This document shows, one piece after another, positions 6,829-15,860 of a DNA stretch of 64,000 bases. Position numbers and translations under genes: made by a program. The stretch lies in assembly GCA_959602045.1 (NCBI GenBank), contig CAUGRT010000006.1:1-64000 (forward strand). Reading direction: 5' to 3'. Numbering within the stretch: the stretch's first letter is position 1; every line of letters starts with the position of its first letter. The notes below the pieces were generated by a model. It was given only the letters and a program-made list of their open reading frames with translations, made no database searches and was not told the origin of the DNA. This DNA is from an uncultured Clostridia bacterium. GTDB taxonomy: Bacteria > Bacillota > Clostridia > UBA1381.

Positions 6829-8718
6829 TTATTGAATCCGGAATAGTGCGTCATTTCCGGCAGTATAAATACATTCAAATCCGGAGAGCCTGCTTGCGTC
6901 AATCCATGCGTCCGCGCCGACAAAAATATAAGAAATATCATGCTCGCGGCAGAAGGCTTGGATTTCGGCAGAAGATGCGGTTTTTAATTCCTCCAGTTCG
7001 CTGCTGCGCTGCTGATATTCATTCACGAAACCGTGGAAATGAACATAGAGGGAGGAGCCGACATACACGGTTCTTCCGGCAAGCGTAACAACGGGGTTTA
7101 AATGGTTGGTATCGGTCAGCACAACAGCATCGGACGGAACGTTCTTTTTGATATACTCCGCCATTTCAAAATCGCTGTCGGTAAAGGTCTGGTACTGTCC
7201 GCCCGAAACATATTCCCGTCCGATTGTCAGCACTCCCGAAAATGTAAACGCTGCGATCGTCAGCACCGCAAAGTAGGCGCGCCATCGAATGGAGCGCAGT
7301 TTTTCGTAGAGCACCGTCAGAAAATCGCTGACAATCATCAAGGTAATCATGTACGTTACGTAAAACAGCTTGTTATTGTCGTATTCGTTCGGCTGAAACT
7401 GAATCAGCTCTGCCAACAGAAAAATCAATGCGCCTGCCGCAAATAACCGTTTCTGCGGCTTGTTTGCATTGATAAAGGCAGGGATTGCGAGAATAAATGC
7501 CATGCCCCAATTTTTAATGTAAAACCACAGATATGGGTCTTGGTCGTTTACCCAATTGAAGTGGAAATTCAAGAATGAATCGTTTCCGGTGGTTTGGGAA
7601 AACGTCCAGAAAATCAGCTGCGGCATCGCAAGCAATAGGGCGATCGCGCCGTAAATGACCCAATGCGTTAAGTAGCTTTTTTTATTCTCCGCATCCGGAA
7701 GAAAGGCAAAGAACAAAACAGCGCTGATGATTCCGAGCGCCAGGAACGAATGAGTATGCAGCATTGGCATACATCCGGCGAGAACTCCCAGAATGATAAA
7801 CGGCTTTTTTGTTTGCTCTTTCAGCCCATCCAGCAGCCAATACAGACAGGGGAAAAGCATACACCAGCCTGCCATGGTCGTGCGCTGCGGAAGAATCATA
7901 TCGCAGATCGTGTTCGACCAGCGGATATTCATTTCATTGTAGTTTGTCGGTGTGTGGTAATAATCTGTAAAAATTCGGGTAAATGCCGTGGGATCTGCCT
8001 TTGCTCCGTCCAGAAAATACGCAAATCCGAAACCGCCGTTCAGAAAGAAAAATACGGTCGCCAATACGGCGGCGGATTTCTTTCCCGTCACGCGGTAGGA
8101 CAGAATATAGAATCCGGATACGAGTAACAGAGCCATGACATAGCTTGGCAACAGCACTGCCCACCGCAGCGGCGTCCCGAACAAGTACAGGGAGGAGGAC
8201 AGCATATCCACGAAAAACGGATAATTCAGCCGTTTGCCTGCCAAAAACATATAGTCGGGCGGAAATTTGCCTTGTTCGGCAATTCCGGTTACAAAGCCCA
8301 GATGCATTTGTAAATCCCCATAAGTACATTGACCGCTTGCAACACCGCCGGATGCATAAGGGGTCAGAATATGATTTGTCATCAGCACCCAGATCACAAC
8401 GGAAATCGGAAGAATTAAGCAGAGCAGAACTTGAAAATCCATTGTCTTGCTTCCTCCCGGAGGACAGGAAAACAGCTTATCCTTGTTTTTCAGCCGCAGG
8501 ATTCCGTAGGGGATTGCCGCGGCAATCAGCAGCAATATATGCGATAACTTCGAAAATCCGAAGAAAAGCGCAAACGGCACAATTCCTGCCATTAAAATCA
8601 TATTGCCAAAGATTCCGCCCATCCAGGCACGAAAGAAACGATCCTTTTCACGAAACAGCTCATTCGCGTACAGAAAGCCGACTCCCAGAAAATAAAGGTA
8701 CAGTAAGATTCCGAGCAT
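6829..8718 (-). CDS. polytopic GT-C-type glycosyltransferase-like membrane protein
   Basis: A 629-residue protein with about 12 or more hydrophobic helices and a soluble C-terminal tail of roughly 120 residues. After the third helix there is an extracytoplasmic loop with the acidic pair YGDLQMH, in the position where GT-C enzymes keep their catalytic Asp. It probably transfers a sugar from a lipid-linked donor to a wall or membrane acceptor, but I cannot assign a substrate. It lies between a lipoprotein gene and hisS on the same strand. The exact family (PMT/GT39-like or DUF2298-like) is uncertain. Confidence 0.6.
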   Translation of the reverse strand: MLGILLYLYFLGVGFLYANELFREKDRFFRAWMGGIFGNMILMAGIVPFALFFGFSKLSHILLLIAAAIPYGILRLKNKDKLFSCPPGGSKTMDFQVLLCLILPISVVIWVLMTNHILTPYASGGVASGQCTYGDLQMHLGFVTGIAEQGKFPPDYMFLAGKRLNYPFFVDMLSSSLYLFGTPLRWAVLLPSYVMALLLVSGFYILSYRVTGKKSAAVLATVFFFLNGGFGFAYFLDGAKADPTAFTRIFTDYYHTPTNYNEMNIRWSNTICDMILPQRTTMAGWCMLFPCLYWLLDGLKEQTKKPFIILGVLAGCMPMLHTHSFLALGIISAVLFFAFLPDAENKKSYLTHWVIYGAIALLLAMPQLIFWTFSQTTGNDSFLNFHFNWVNDQDPYLWFYIKNWGMAFILAIPAFINANKPQKRLFAAGALIFLLAELIQFQPNEYDNNKLFYVTYMITLMIVSDFLTVLYEKLRSIRWRAYFAVLTIAAFTFSGVLTIGREYVSGGQYQTFTDSDFEMAEYIKKNVPSDAVVLTDTNHLNPVVTLAGRTVYVGSSLYVHFHGFVNEYQQRSSELEELKTASSAEIQAFCREHDISYIFVGADAWIDASRLSGFECIYTAGNDALFRIQ

Positions 8719-8765
8719 ATAAAATCCACCCTTTCACAACAAAATGGGTATTAATATGTAATCGT

Positions 8766-9353
8766 TTATTCGCCCAACGCCTTTTTGATGGCGTCCTCCA
8801 TTTTTGCTTTTTCCGTAATTTTAAATTCAAATGCGCAAATATCGTTGGAGGTATTCAGCATGATCAGTGCCGGAGTCTGTCCCTCTACCGGGAAATTCTT
8901 TTTCGCGTCCGGGTTGGAATCAATATCGACTAAATCAAAATTGACTTTTGAACCGTAGCTCTTTTTCAAATCCTCGATTATCGACATGGTTTTTTCATGA
9001 TCCGCATCACTGTTGGAGGTGAAGAACATGAACGTGGGAGTTACCTGCACTTCTTCCGCATTTTCCTCAATGGTGTTGGCAGAACTGCTTTTAGATTGCG
9101 CAGAACCAGATTTTTCGGATTTGGAATCCTTTTTTGCAGTATCGGATTTGTTATCCTTGCTTGCTTGATTTTTACCGGTTGCCGTATTTGCATCCTGTGC
9201 GGTATCGGTTTTATCGGCGGCATTGTCAGTCGCTGTCACCGCGTCTGTTCCGTCACCGCTCAATGCGGAGGTTTTGCCTTTACTGCCGCATGATGTCAGC
9301 AACAGTGAAGCAACTAATAAGGAAGTAATTGCAAAGATTAATTTTTTGTTCAT
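8766..9353 (-). CDS. lipoprotein with thioredoxin-like domain lacking CxxC
   Basis: A 195-residue protein with a signal peptide ending in the lipobox LLTSC, so the mature protein should be lipid-anchored outside the membrane. A low-complexity linker rich in Ala, Asp, Lys and Ser (about residues 30-100) leads to a C-terminal domain with a thioredoxin-like pattern (TPTFMFFTSNSD, then VNFDLVDIDSNPD, then GQTPALIMLN). The usual CxxC is replaced by TSNSD, so it cannot be a normal disulfide exchanger. Its ATG overlaps the trmFO stop (ATGA), implying translational coupling. Function is unknown; binding or scaffolding is possible. Confidence 0.8.
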   Translation of the reverse strand: MNKKLIFAITSLLVASLLLTSCGSKGKTSALSGDGTDAVTATDNAADKTDTAQDANTATGKNQASKDNKSDTAKKDSKSEKSGSAQSKSSSANTIEENAEEVQVTPTFMFFTSNSDADHEKTMSIIEDLKKSYGSKVNFDLVDIDSNPDAKKNFPVEGQTPALIMLNTSNDICAFEFKITEKAKMEDAIKKALGE

Positions 9354-10681
9354 GATAAATCCATTCCTTTCAATTGATTTTTTAATGTATCGAGTGCACG
9401 CAGAGCGATTTTTTCATAACGCTCGGCTTTTTTCTTGATTCGGATATCCAATCCGTCGATAATGCCGAAGTTTGCATTCATCGGCTGAAATTTTTCGTTG
9501 GCGGAATTGGAAATGTATAAGGGCAATGCGCCAATGCAGGTTTGTGCGCTTGGCTCAAAGAGCGTCTTTCCGTTTAGCAGGCGTGCAAGATTGAACCCGG
9601 CAAGGATTCCGCTTGACGCGCTTTCCACATATCCCTCAACGCCGGTAATCTGACCGGCAAAAAAGATTTTCGGATGCTGCCGCATTTGGTAATAACGGTT
9701 CAGCAGCCGGGGGGAGTTGATATAAGTGTTGCGATGCATTACGCCGTAGCGGATAAAATCGGCATTTTCCAACCCCGGAATCATCGAAAATACGCGTTTT
9801 TGCTCGCCCCATTTCAGATTGGTCTGAAAGCCTACGAGATTATACAGCGTTCCCTCAGCGTTATCCTGGCGCAGCTGAACAACGGCGTAAGCGTCGTCTT
9901 TCCCGGTTTTTGGATTGACTAAGCCGACAGGCTTTAACGGCCCGAATGTCAACGTTTCAAAACCGCGTTTTGCCATGACCTCGACCGGCATACAACCCTC
10001 GAATACCTTTTGGTTTTCAAATTCCTTGAGCGGCGCGGTTTCCGCATGAATCAGCGCTTCATAAAATGCCGAATATTCTTCCTTTGTCATCGGGCAATTG
10101 ATATAATCGGCAGTGCCGCGGTCATAGCGTGCGGCTTTAAAAACCTTGTCGGGGTTAATGCTTTCTTCCGTGACGATCGGTGCTGCGGCATCATAAAAAT
10201 ATAACTCATCATCGCCGGTCAGACCGGTAATGGCGGCAGATAGTCCGTCCGATGTCAGCGGTCCGGTGGCAATGACGGTGTATTCATCGGGATGAATTTC
10301 CGTAATTTCCTCATGAACAACGGTAATGAGGGGGTGGGACTTGATTTTTTCGGTGATAAAATCCGAGAAAATTGTCCTGTCCACCGCAAGCGCACCGCCG
10401 GCAGGAACGCGTGCAACATCAGCCGCCTCCATCATCAGTGCGCCGAACAGCCGCATTTCTTCCTTTAAAAGTCCGCAGGCGTTTTCGATCCGATCCGCCT
10501 TGAGTGAATTGGAGCATACCAATTCCGCAAAGTTATCGCAATGGTGTGCCGGAGAAAATTTTTTCGGCTTCATTTCGTACAGTGTCACAGAAATCCCGGC
10601 TTGCGCAAGCTGCCATGCCGCTTCACATCCGGCTAAGCCGGCACCGATTACTTTTACTGATTTTTCGTTTTCCAAAATCAT
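9350..10681 (-). CDS. trmFO: methylenetetrahydrofolate--tRNA-(uracil-5-)-methyltransferase
   Basis: A 443-residue FAD- and folate-dependent enzyme that makes ribothymidine at position 54 of tRNA in many Gram-positive bacteria. The N-terminal FAD-binding motif is VIGAGLAGCEAAWQLA, and family stretches such as HHCDNFAELVCSNSLK, YDRGTADYINCPMTKEEY and FFAGQITGVEGYVESASSGI are present. It follows topA without a gap, matching the common dprA-topA-trmFO order in Firmicutes. The length is typical. Confidence 0.96.
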   Translation of the reverse strand: MILENEKSVKVIGAGLAGCEAAWQLAQAGISVTLYEMKPKKFSPAHHCDNFAELVCSNSLKADRIENACGLLKEEMRLFGALMMEAADVARVPAGGALAVDRTIFSDFITEKIKSHPLITVVHEEITEIHPDEYTVIATGPLTSDGLSAAITGLTGDDELYFYDAAAPIVTEESINPDKVFKAARYDRGTADYINCPMTKEEYSAFYEALIHAETAPLKEFENQKVFEGCMPVEVMAKRGFETLTFGPLKPVGLVNPKTGKDDAYAVVQLRQDNAEGTLYNLVGFQTNLKWGEQKRVFSMIPGLENADFIRYGVMHRNTYINSPRLLNRYYQMRQHPKIFFAGQITGVEGYVESASSGILAGFNLARLLNGKTLFEPSAQTCIGALPLYISNSANEKFQPMNANFGIIDGLDIRIKKKAERYEKIALRALDTLKNQLKGMDLS

Positions 10682-12763
10682 TTATTCCTTTATCTTTCTT
10701 TCATAATTGCAGTTTTCGTTATAGCAGAAAATTTTCTTCGATCTGCCGTTTTTCTTCAGCAGCAGTCCGCCGCATTGCGGACATACTTCGCCCTTGACCG
10801 GAGCGTCCCATGCCATGAAATCGCATTTGGGCGCATGCTCGCAGCCGTAATAGACTTTTCCGCGTCTGGAGCGTTTTACGAGAATTTCGCCGCCGCATTT
10901 GGGGCAGGCAACGCCCGTTCCCTCGCGGATGGCTTTGGTATTGCGGCAATCCGGGTAGCCGGGGCAGGCGAGGAATTTTCCGTATTTGGATAATTTATAG
11001 ACCATTTTCCGCCCGCATTTTTCGCAGACTACATCGGATTCTTCATCCTTAATCTGAATTTTTGCAATACGTTCGCTTGCTTCATCCAGATTTTTCTTGA
11101 ATGGGGGATAGAACTCGTTCAGCACATTGACCCACTGTGTTTTTCCGTCCTCAACGCTGTCCAATTCTCCCTCCATATCGGCGGTAAAGTCCACATCCAC
11201 AATATCCTTAAAATTGTTCTTCATGATATCGGTCGTAACAAAGCCCAGTTCTGTCGGAATGAGCTGACGTTTATTTCGGATTACATAGCCGCGCGATACG
11301 ATCGTTGAGATGGTCGGCGCATAGGTGGATGGTCTACCGATCCCGTTTTCTTCCAGCTCCTTAATCAGCGTTGCATCGCTGTATCGGGGGGGCGGCTGGG
11401 TGAAATGCTGATTGGGTGTAATTTCTTTCAGCGTAACCTGCTGCTTTTCTTCAAGCGGCGGCAGCATTTTGTCCTTTTCTTCTTTCGTGTCCGAGCCTTC
11501 TACATACACCGCCATGTATCCCTTAAAGCGGAGATGACGGCCGGATGCTTTGAAAGTATGACCGTTTGCGTCCAGGGTCACGTTCATTGTATCATAAAGC
11601 GCACTCTTCATCTGGGACGCGGCAAAACGCTCCCAAATCAGCTTATAGAGCTTATATTGGTCGTTCGTCAGCTTGTCCTTAATTTCAATCGGCTTGATAT
11701 TAATGGAAGTGGGACGAATCGCCTCATGCGCGTCCTGCGCATTTTTTCGGGTTTTATATTGACGGGCATGCACAAAATCCGCGCCGTAATTCTTTGTCAG
11801 AAATTCAACGGCTTCTGCCTGTGCGTCATCGGCGATTCGCAGGGAGTCGGTTCTCATATACGTAATCAAACCGATACTGCCGATCTTGCCGCCGAGATTA
11901 ATACCCTCGTAAAGCGTCTGCGCAATCTGCATGGTTTTCGCCGCCTGGAAATTCAGCTTTCTGGAAGCGTCTTGCTGCAAGGTACTGGTGGTGAACGGCG
12001 GCTGAGGATTTCGCTTTTGCTGTCCCCGTCTGATATGCTCCACCATAAAGCGCGCCTTTTCGATGCCCTCTAAAATACGGTTGGCATCCTCACCGGTTGA
12101 AAGCTTTCTTTCTTGATCTTTTTCGCCGTAATATCGTGCTTCAAAGTCTTTTCCGGAACGCGGCTCTGTCAAGATCGCATTAATTGTCCAGTATTCTTCG
12201 GGAGTGAAGTTCTCGATTTCTTCCTCGCGGTCGCAGATGAGTCGGGTTGCAACCGACTGAACACGCCCGGCACTCAGTCCCTTTTTGACCTTTTCCCAGA
12301 GAATCGGACTGATTTTATAGCCCACGATTCGGTCAAGAATCCGCCGCGCTTGCTGTGCGTTGACTAAATCCATATTGATGGAACGCGGCTCTTTGATTGC
12401 GGCTTTGACCGCGGACTTGGTGATCTCGTTAAAGGTCACGCGGCATTTGGACGCCGGATCAATATTCAGCGCTTTCGCCAAGTGCCAGCTGATTGCTTCT
12501 CCCTCGCGGTCCGGGTCGGTTGCGAGATAGACGGTATCCGCCTTTGCGGCTTCTTTTTTCAGCTGCGCAAGTAAGGGCCCTTTGCCGCGGATCGTGATAT
12601 ATTTGGGCGTGAAATTATGCTCGGTATCGACACCGAGCTGACTTTTCGGCAGGTCGATAATATGCCCCATAGAAGCGATTACCGTGTAATCTCTGCCAAG
12701 ATATTTTTTTATCGTTCCGGCTTTTGCCGGAGACTCCACAATCAAAAGCTTTTTTGCTGCCAT
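10682..12763 (-). CDS. topA: DNA topoisomerase I
   Basis: A 693-residue type IA topoisomerase that relaxes negative supercoils. The Toprim domain starts at LLIVESPAKAGTI with the DPDREGEAI acidic motif; the catalytic tyrosine sits in GLITYMRTDS. The C-terminus carries three four-cysteine zinc ribbons, starting CEKCGRKM, CPKCGGEI and CPQCGGLL. The start is preceded by the GC stem-loop plus GGAATGGAG leader shared with other genes in this window. It lies between dprA and trmFO on the minus strand. Confidence 0.97.
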   Translation of the reverse strand: MAAKKLLIVESPAKAGTIKKYLGRDYTVIASMGHIIDLPKSQLGVDTEHNFTPKYITIRGKGPLLAQLKKEAAKADTVYLATDPDREGEAISWHLAKALNIDPASKCRVTFNEITKSAVKAAIKEPRSINMDLVNAQQARRILDRIVGYKISPILWEKVKKGLSAGRVQSVATRLICDREEEIENFTPEEYWTINAILTEPRSGKDFEARYYGEKDQERKLSTGEDANRILEGIEKARFMVEHIRRGQQKRNPQPPFTTSTLQQDASRKLNFQAAKTMQIAQTLYEGINLGGKIGSIGLITYMRTDSLRIADDAQAEAVEFLTKNYGADFVHARQYKTRKNAQDAHEAIRPTSINIKPIEIKDKLTNDQYKLYKLIWERFAASQMKSALYDTMNVTLDANGHTFKASGRHLRFKGYMAVYVEGSDTKEEKDKMLPPLEEKQQVTLKEITPNQHFTQPPPRYSDATLIKELEENGIGRPSTYAPTISTIVSRGYVIRNKRQLIPTELGFVTTDIMKNNFKDIVDVDFTADMEGELDSVEDGKTQWVNVLNEFYPPFKKNLDEASERIAKIQIKDEESDVVCEKCGRKMVYKLSKYGKFLACPGYPDCRNTKAIREGTGVACPKCGGEILVKRSRRGKVYYGCEHAPKCDFMAWDAPVKGEVCPQCGGLLLKKNGRSKKIFCYNENCNYERKIKE

Positions 12764-12772
12764 TTATCTTAA

Positions 12773-12798
12773 TCTCCATTCCGCCGCCTTGCAGCGGC
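12773..12798 (-). promoter_or_regulatory. stem-loop/GGAATGGAG leader element (topA)
   Basis: On the minus strand GCCGC-TGCAAG-GCGGC is followed at once by GGAATGGAG and ATTAAGATAA before the topA ATG. It is one of six elements of the same layout in the window. A further small hairpin, AAACGAGG...CTCGTTT, lies just upstream in the dprA-topA gap. Confidence 0.7.
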
Positions 12799-12837
12799 AC
12801 AAATTCGATGCGCAAACGAGAAAATCCTCGTTTCGCA

Positions 12838-14007
12838 TTACTGATCGTTTAATTTATATCTGCCGTCCGGCTGACGCTGAATCAGCCGGAACGTTTCCAT
12901 CATGGTAAGGGTCGTGCCGATTGCACTGGTTTCGGCATCTAAGCCTTGAACAATTTCATCTGCGTACAGTGCTTTGTCGCCGATAAACCGAATGACTTCT
13001 TTTTGTAAGTCGGACGATGCGCGTTCAAGCAAGGAATCAATATCCAATTTCTTGACGGGCGGCTGAACAGGAGGTTTTATTTTTTCTTCCTTTTCAACCG
13101 GAGCAGTCTCGCGTTTGGAGGTCTTTTTAAACGGAATCCCATATTCGTTCAGAATGTCTCCGGCGTTCATCACAAGCTTTGCGCCGGACTGAATCAGATG
13201 ATTTGTTCCGTCCATCGGGATTCCTTTTGCATTTTTCGCCCCGATACTGCGCGGTACGGCGAAAATATCGCGGTTGTATTCTTCAGCAAATTTTGCCGTA
13301 ATCAGCGAGCCGCTGTTCTTTGAGCCTTCTACCACAAGAATCCCTCGTGAAAGACCGGCAATAATACGGTTTCTCTGCGGAAAATGTCCGCGCAGGGGAA
13401 GCGCTCCGGGCGGATATTCCGAAATGATCATCCCGTTCTCCAGAACCTCCTCGAACAGCCAGCGGTTGGACTCGGGATAAATCTGATCAATTCCGCAGCC
13501 GAGTACACCAATGGTTCTTGCGCCGGCTCTTAATGCCGCTTTCATAGCAATGCTGTCAATGCCCCTTGCCATTCCGCTTACAATAATCACACCATTCCTT
13601 GCCAGATCATAGGAAATTCCCGAAGCATAATACGCTCCGTAATCGGTATGGATTCTGGTTCCGACAACGCCGATTCCGAACATGTTCTCCATGTCGATCG
13701 CATTGCCGCGGATGTACAGCACATACGGCATCGGTCTTATATTGCGCAGACTTGTGGGATAATATTTATTGTCGCAGGTTAGGATTCTCGCGCCGCAGCT
13801 GCAAATATCGCTGTAGGTGCGTTCGGCAGCGTCCAGACTTTTATCGGATAACGCCTCCCGATCTGCTTTTGTTAAATGCGGAACATCATAGTCGGTACGG
13901 CTGTAAATATTATTGATATTTCCGTATTTCTCTATCAGATATGAGATTTTGATGGAATTTAATCCACGCTTTGTTGTCAGCCATAACCATTTTATTGTGT
14001 TCGACAT
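12838..14007 (-). CDS. dprA: DNA processing protein DprA (Smf)
   Basis: A 389-residue protein that loads RecA on incoming single-stranded DNA during transformation; it is also common in species with no known competence. The Rossmann-like DprA core shows VGTRIHTDYG (in place of the more common VGSR), SGMARGIDSIAM, GVLGCGIDQIYPE and FPQRNRIIAGLSRGILVVEG, followed by a linker and a C-terminal winged-helix domain (from about residue 320). First gene of the dprA-topA-trmFO block, with its own promoter inside the end of the upstream methyltransferase gene. Confidence 0.95.
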   Translation of the reverse strand: MSNTIKWLWLTTKRGLNSIKISYLIEKYGNINNIYSRTDYDVPHLTKADREALSDKSLDAAERTYSDICSCGARILTCDNKYYPTSLRNIRPMPYVLYIRGNAIDMENMFGIGVVGTRIHTDYGAYYASGISYDLARNGVIIVSGMARGIDSIAMKAALRAGARTIGVLGCGIDQIYPESNRWLFEEVLENGMIISEYPPGALPLRGHFPQRNRIIAGLSRGILVVEGSKNSGSLITAKFAEEYNRDIFAVPRSIGAKNAKGIPMDGTNHLIQSGAKLVMNAGDILNEYGIPFKKTSKRETAPVEKEEKIKPPVQPPVKKLDIDSLLERASSDLQKEVIRFIGDKALYADEIVQGLDAETSAIGTTLTMMETFRLIQRQPDGRYKLNDQ

Positions 14008-14063
14008 AAATTTTTCTCCTGTTTTTCAAAAAAATCCCACATTTCTAAAATCATACACATTTC

Positions 14064-14092
14064 ACAATACTACAAAATTACGAAAATGTCAA
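14064..14092 (-). promoter_or_regulatory. promoter of dprA
   Basis: On the minus strand TTGACA (14087-14092), 17 bases, then TATTGT (14064-14069). It overlaps the last codons of the preceding methyltransferase gene. Confidence 0.75.
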
Positions 14093-14859
14093 GACCTATT
14101 TCGAACAATTTCATAAATTAGGATTCCGGCAGCGACGGAAACGTTTAAGGATTCCGCATTTCCGAAAATCGGAATTTTGACCGGTGTGCAAAGTTTCAGC
14201 AAGCTTTCGGAGATTCCGTTTGCTTCGTTTCCTACAATTAAAATACAAGGTTTTTTATAATCCGCTTGCCGATAATCAATCGTATTTTCGGTCAAAGCGC
14301 CGCCGATCAGAGAAAAGCCTTGCTGCTTACATTTTTCGGGCAGATCATCATCTGCATTGCGGAGAATATCAATGGCGAAGAACGAACCCATACTGGAACG
14401 CACGGTTTTGGGATTATACAAATCCACGCAGCCGGACGAGAGCAGAACGCCGCCCATTCCGGCAGCGTCGGCGGTACGGATGATCGTGCCGAGGTTGCCG
14501 GGGTCTTTTACATTATCGCAATAAATATAGTCTTTGGACGGATTGATTTGAAATTTGCTCATATCTTTCATTTTAATCACCGCCAAAATGCCCTGGGGAG
14601 TGTCGGTGTCGCACAGCTTATTAAACAGGGGATCGTCGATTTTTAAAATATGAACGCCGTCGGGGTACTCGAAGGATGCTGTTTTATAGAAGGTATCGCT
14701 AACGGCGATCCGATCAATTGCCGCGCCGGCATGAATCGCGTCATGAACGGATTTAATGCCTTCCACGGTAAATTCGTTTCTTTTCAGCCGTTCTTTTTTT
14801 TGGGATAATGCTTTTAGGGTTTTGTATCTGGGATTGGATACGGATTTTATTTCAATCAT
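14089..14859 (-). CDS. TrmH/SpoU-family RNA 2'-O-methyltransferase
   Basis: A 256-residue enzyme that uses SAM to methylate ribose 2'-OH in rRNA or tRNA. The N-terminal part is a SpoU substrate-binding domain (NEFTVEGIKSVHDAI); the SPOUT knot carries the three family motifs NVKDPGNLGTIIRTADAAG, ILIVGNEANGIS and IPIFGNAESLNVSVAAGI. The frame extends to 14871, but that ATG is part of the GGAATGGAG ribosome binding site. The ATG at 14859, eight bases after GGAG, is the likely start. The target nucleotide cannot be told from sequence alone. Confidence 0.92.
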   Translation of the reverse strand: MIEIKSVSNPRYKTLKALSQKKERLKRNEFTVEGIKSVHDAIHAGAAIDRIAVSDTFYKTASFEYPDGVHILKIDDPLFNKLCDTDTPQGILAVIKMKDMSKFQINPSKDYIYCDNVKDPGNLGTIIRTADAAGMGGVLLSSGCVDLYNPKTVRSSMGSFFAIDILRNADDDLPEKCKQQGFSLIGGALTENTIDYRQADYKKPCILIVGNEANGISESLLKLCTPVKIPIFGNAESLNVSVAAGILIYEIVRNRS

Positions 14860-14863
14860 AGTC

Positions 14864-14889
14864 AGCTCCATTCCGCCGCGGATGGCGGC
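14864..14889 (-). promoter_or_regulatory. stem-loop/GGAATGGAG leader element (methyltransferase)
   Basis: On the minus strand GCCGC-CATCC-GCGGC runs into GGAATGGAG, then CTGACT and the ATG at 14859. It faces a matching element on the other strand ahead of the divergent ZIP gene. Confidence 0.7.
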
Positions 14890-14915
14890 ACGTTTTGTTT
14901 TATAGTTTCTTTCTT

Positions 14916-14944
14916 ATTATATATGGGTTTTTGCAAATAATCAA
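14916..14944 (-). promoter_or_regulatory. promoter of the TrmH-family gene
   Basis: On the minus strand TTGATT (14939-14944), 17 bases, then TATAAT (14916-14921). I found no equally good promoter for the divergent ZIP gene; a TATAAC at 14975-14980 lacks a well-placed -35. Confidence 0.75.
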
Positions 14945-14996
14945 GAGGATTCACACAATTTCTATAAATCCATAGTATAACATAAGAACTATTTAT

Positions 14997-15022
14997 GCCG
15001 CTATACGGCGGCGGAATGGAGG
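14997..15022 (+). promoter_or_regulatory. stem-loop/GGAATGGAG leader element (ZIP transporter)
   Basis: GCCGC-TATACG-GCGGC, then GGAATGGAGG and ATTATT before the ATG at 15029. The spacing from GGAGG to ATG is normal. Confidence 0.7.
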
Positions 15023-15028
15023 ATTATT

Positions 15029-15814
15029 ATGAATGATGTGTTGTTTGCGTTATCTTTAACGCTGCTCGCAGGGATGGCAACGGGCGTGGGAAGCTTGCTG
15101 TCGCTGTTTACCAAAAAGACAAATACCCGATTCCTGGCAGGTTCGCTGGGATTTAGCGCCGGGGTAATGATTTACGTTTCGATGATTGAAATTTTTCAGA
15201 AGTCCAAAACGTATCTTTCGGCATATACGAATGACATCAGCGGATACTGGCTTGCGGCTGCGGCGTTTTTTGGTGGGATTCTATTTATTGGAATCATTGA
15301 TTTCCTGGTACCGTCCGCGGAGGGGGATATTGGGAATTTACACGATCACGGAAAGAATGAAAAAATTCTGAATCGTATGGGATTCATGACAGCGCTTGCG
15401 ATTGGGATTCATAACTTTCCGGAGGGAATGGCGACTTTTACCTCTGCGTTAAAAGAGCCGCATTTGGGAATTGCGATTGCAACGGCGATTTCGATACATA
15501 ATATTCCGGAGGGAATTGCAACGGCAGTGCCGATTTATTTTGCGACGGGAAACCGAAAAAAGGCGTTTACCATTTCTTTTCTGTCCGGACTGGCAGAGCC
15601 GGTGGGGGCTGTGATCGGGTATCTTTTACTGCGACCGTTTTTTAATGATCTGGTGTTCGGATTGTTATTCGGAATGATTGCCGGAATTATGGTCTTTATT
15701 TCGGTGGAGGAACTGCTGCCGATGGCGAGGGAGTATGAAAAGAGCAAGGTTACGATTATTGGGTTTGTTGTCGGAATGGCAGTAATTGCGCTGAGCTTGC
15801 TGCTGTTTTTATAA
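15029..15814 (+). CDS. zupT: ZIP-family metal transporter (ZupT-like)
   Basis: A 261-residue integral membrane protein with about eight helices that imports zinc and possibly iron or manganese. The two metal-site helices carry HNFPEGMATF and HNIPEGIATA, the hallmark of the ZupT branch. A short histidine-containing loop (DIGNLHDHGKN) lies before them. It is monocistronic, ends at a bidirectional terminator, and uses the shared stem-loop RBS leader. No zinc riboswitch or Zur box was recognised. Confidence 0.93.
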   Translation: MNDVLFALSLTLLAGMATGVGSLLSLFTKKTNTRFLAGSLGFSAGVMIYVSMIEIFQKSKTYLSAYTNDISGYWLAAAAFFGGILFIGIIDFLVPSAEGDIGNLHDHGKNEKILNRMGFMTALAIGIHNFPEGMATFTSALKEPHLGIAIATAISIHNIPEGIATAVPIYFATGNRKKAFTISFLSGLAEPVGAVIGYLLLRPFFNDLVFGLLFGMIAGIMVFISVEELLPMAREYEKSKVTIIGFVVGMAVIALSLLLFL

Positions 15815-15820
15815 GGATAA

Positions 15821-15860
15821 AAAATGCCGCGCGGTCTGCTGTGAGATCGGGCGGCATTTT
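15821..15860. terminator. bidirectional terminator between ZIP gene and AraC gene
   Basis: AAAATGCCGC (15821-15830) pairs with GCGGCATTTT (15851-15860), with A-rich and T-rich flanks. The minus-strand AraC gene ends inside it. Confidence 0.8.
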
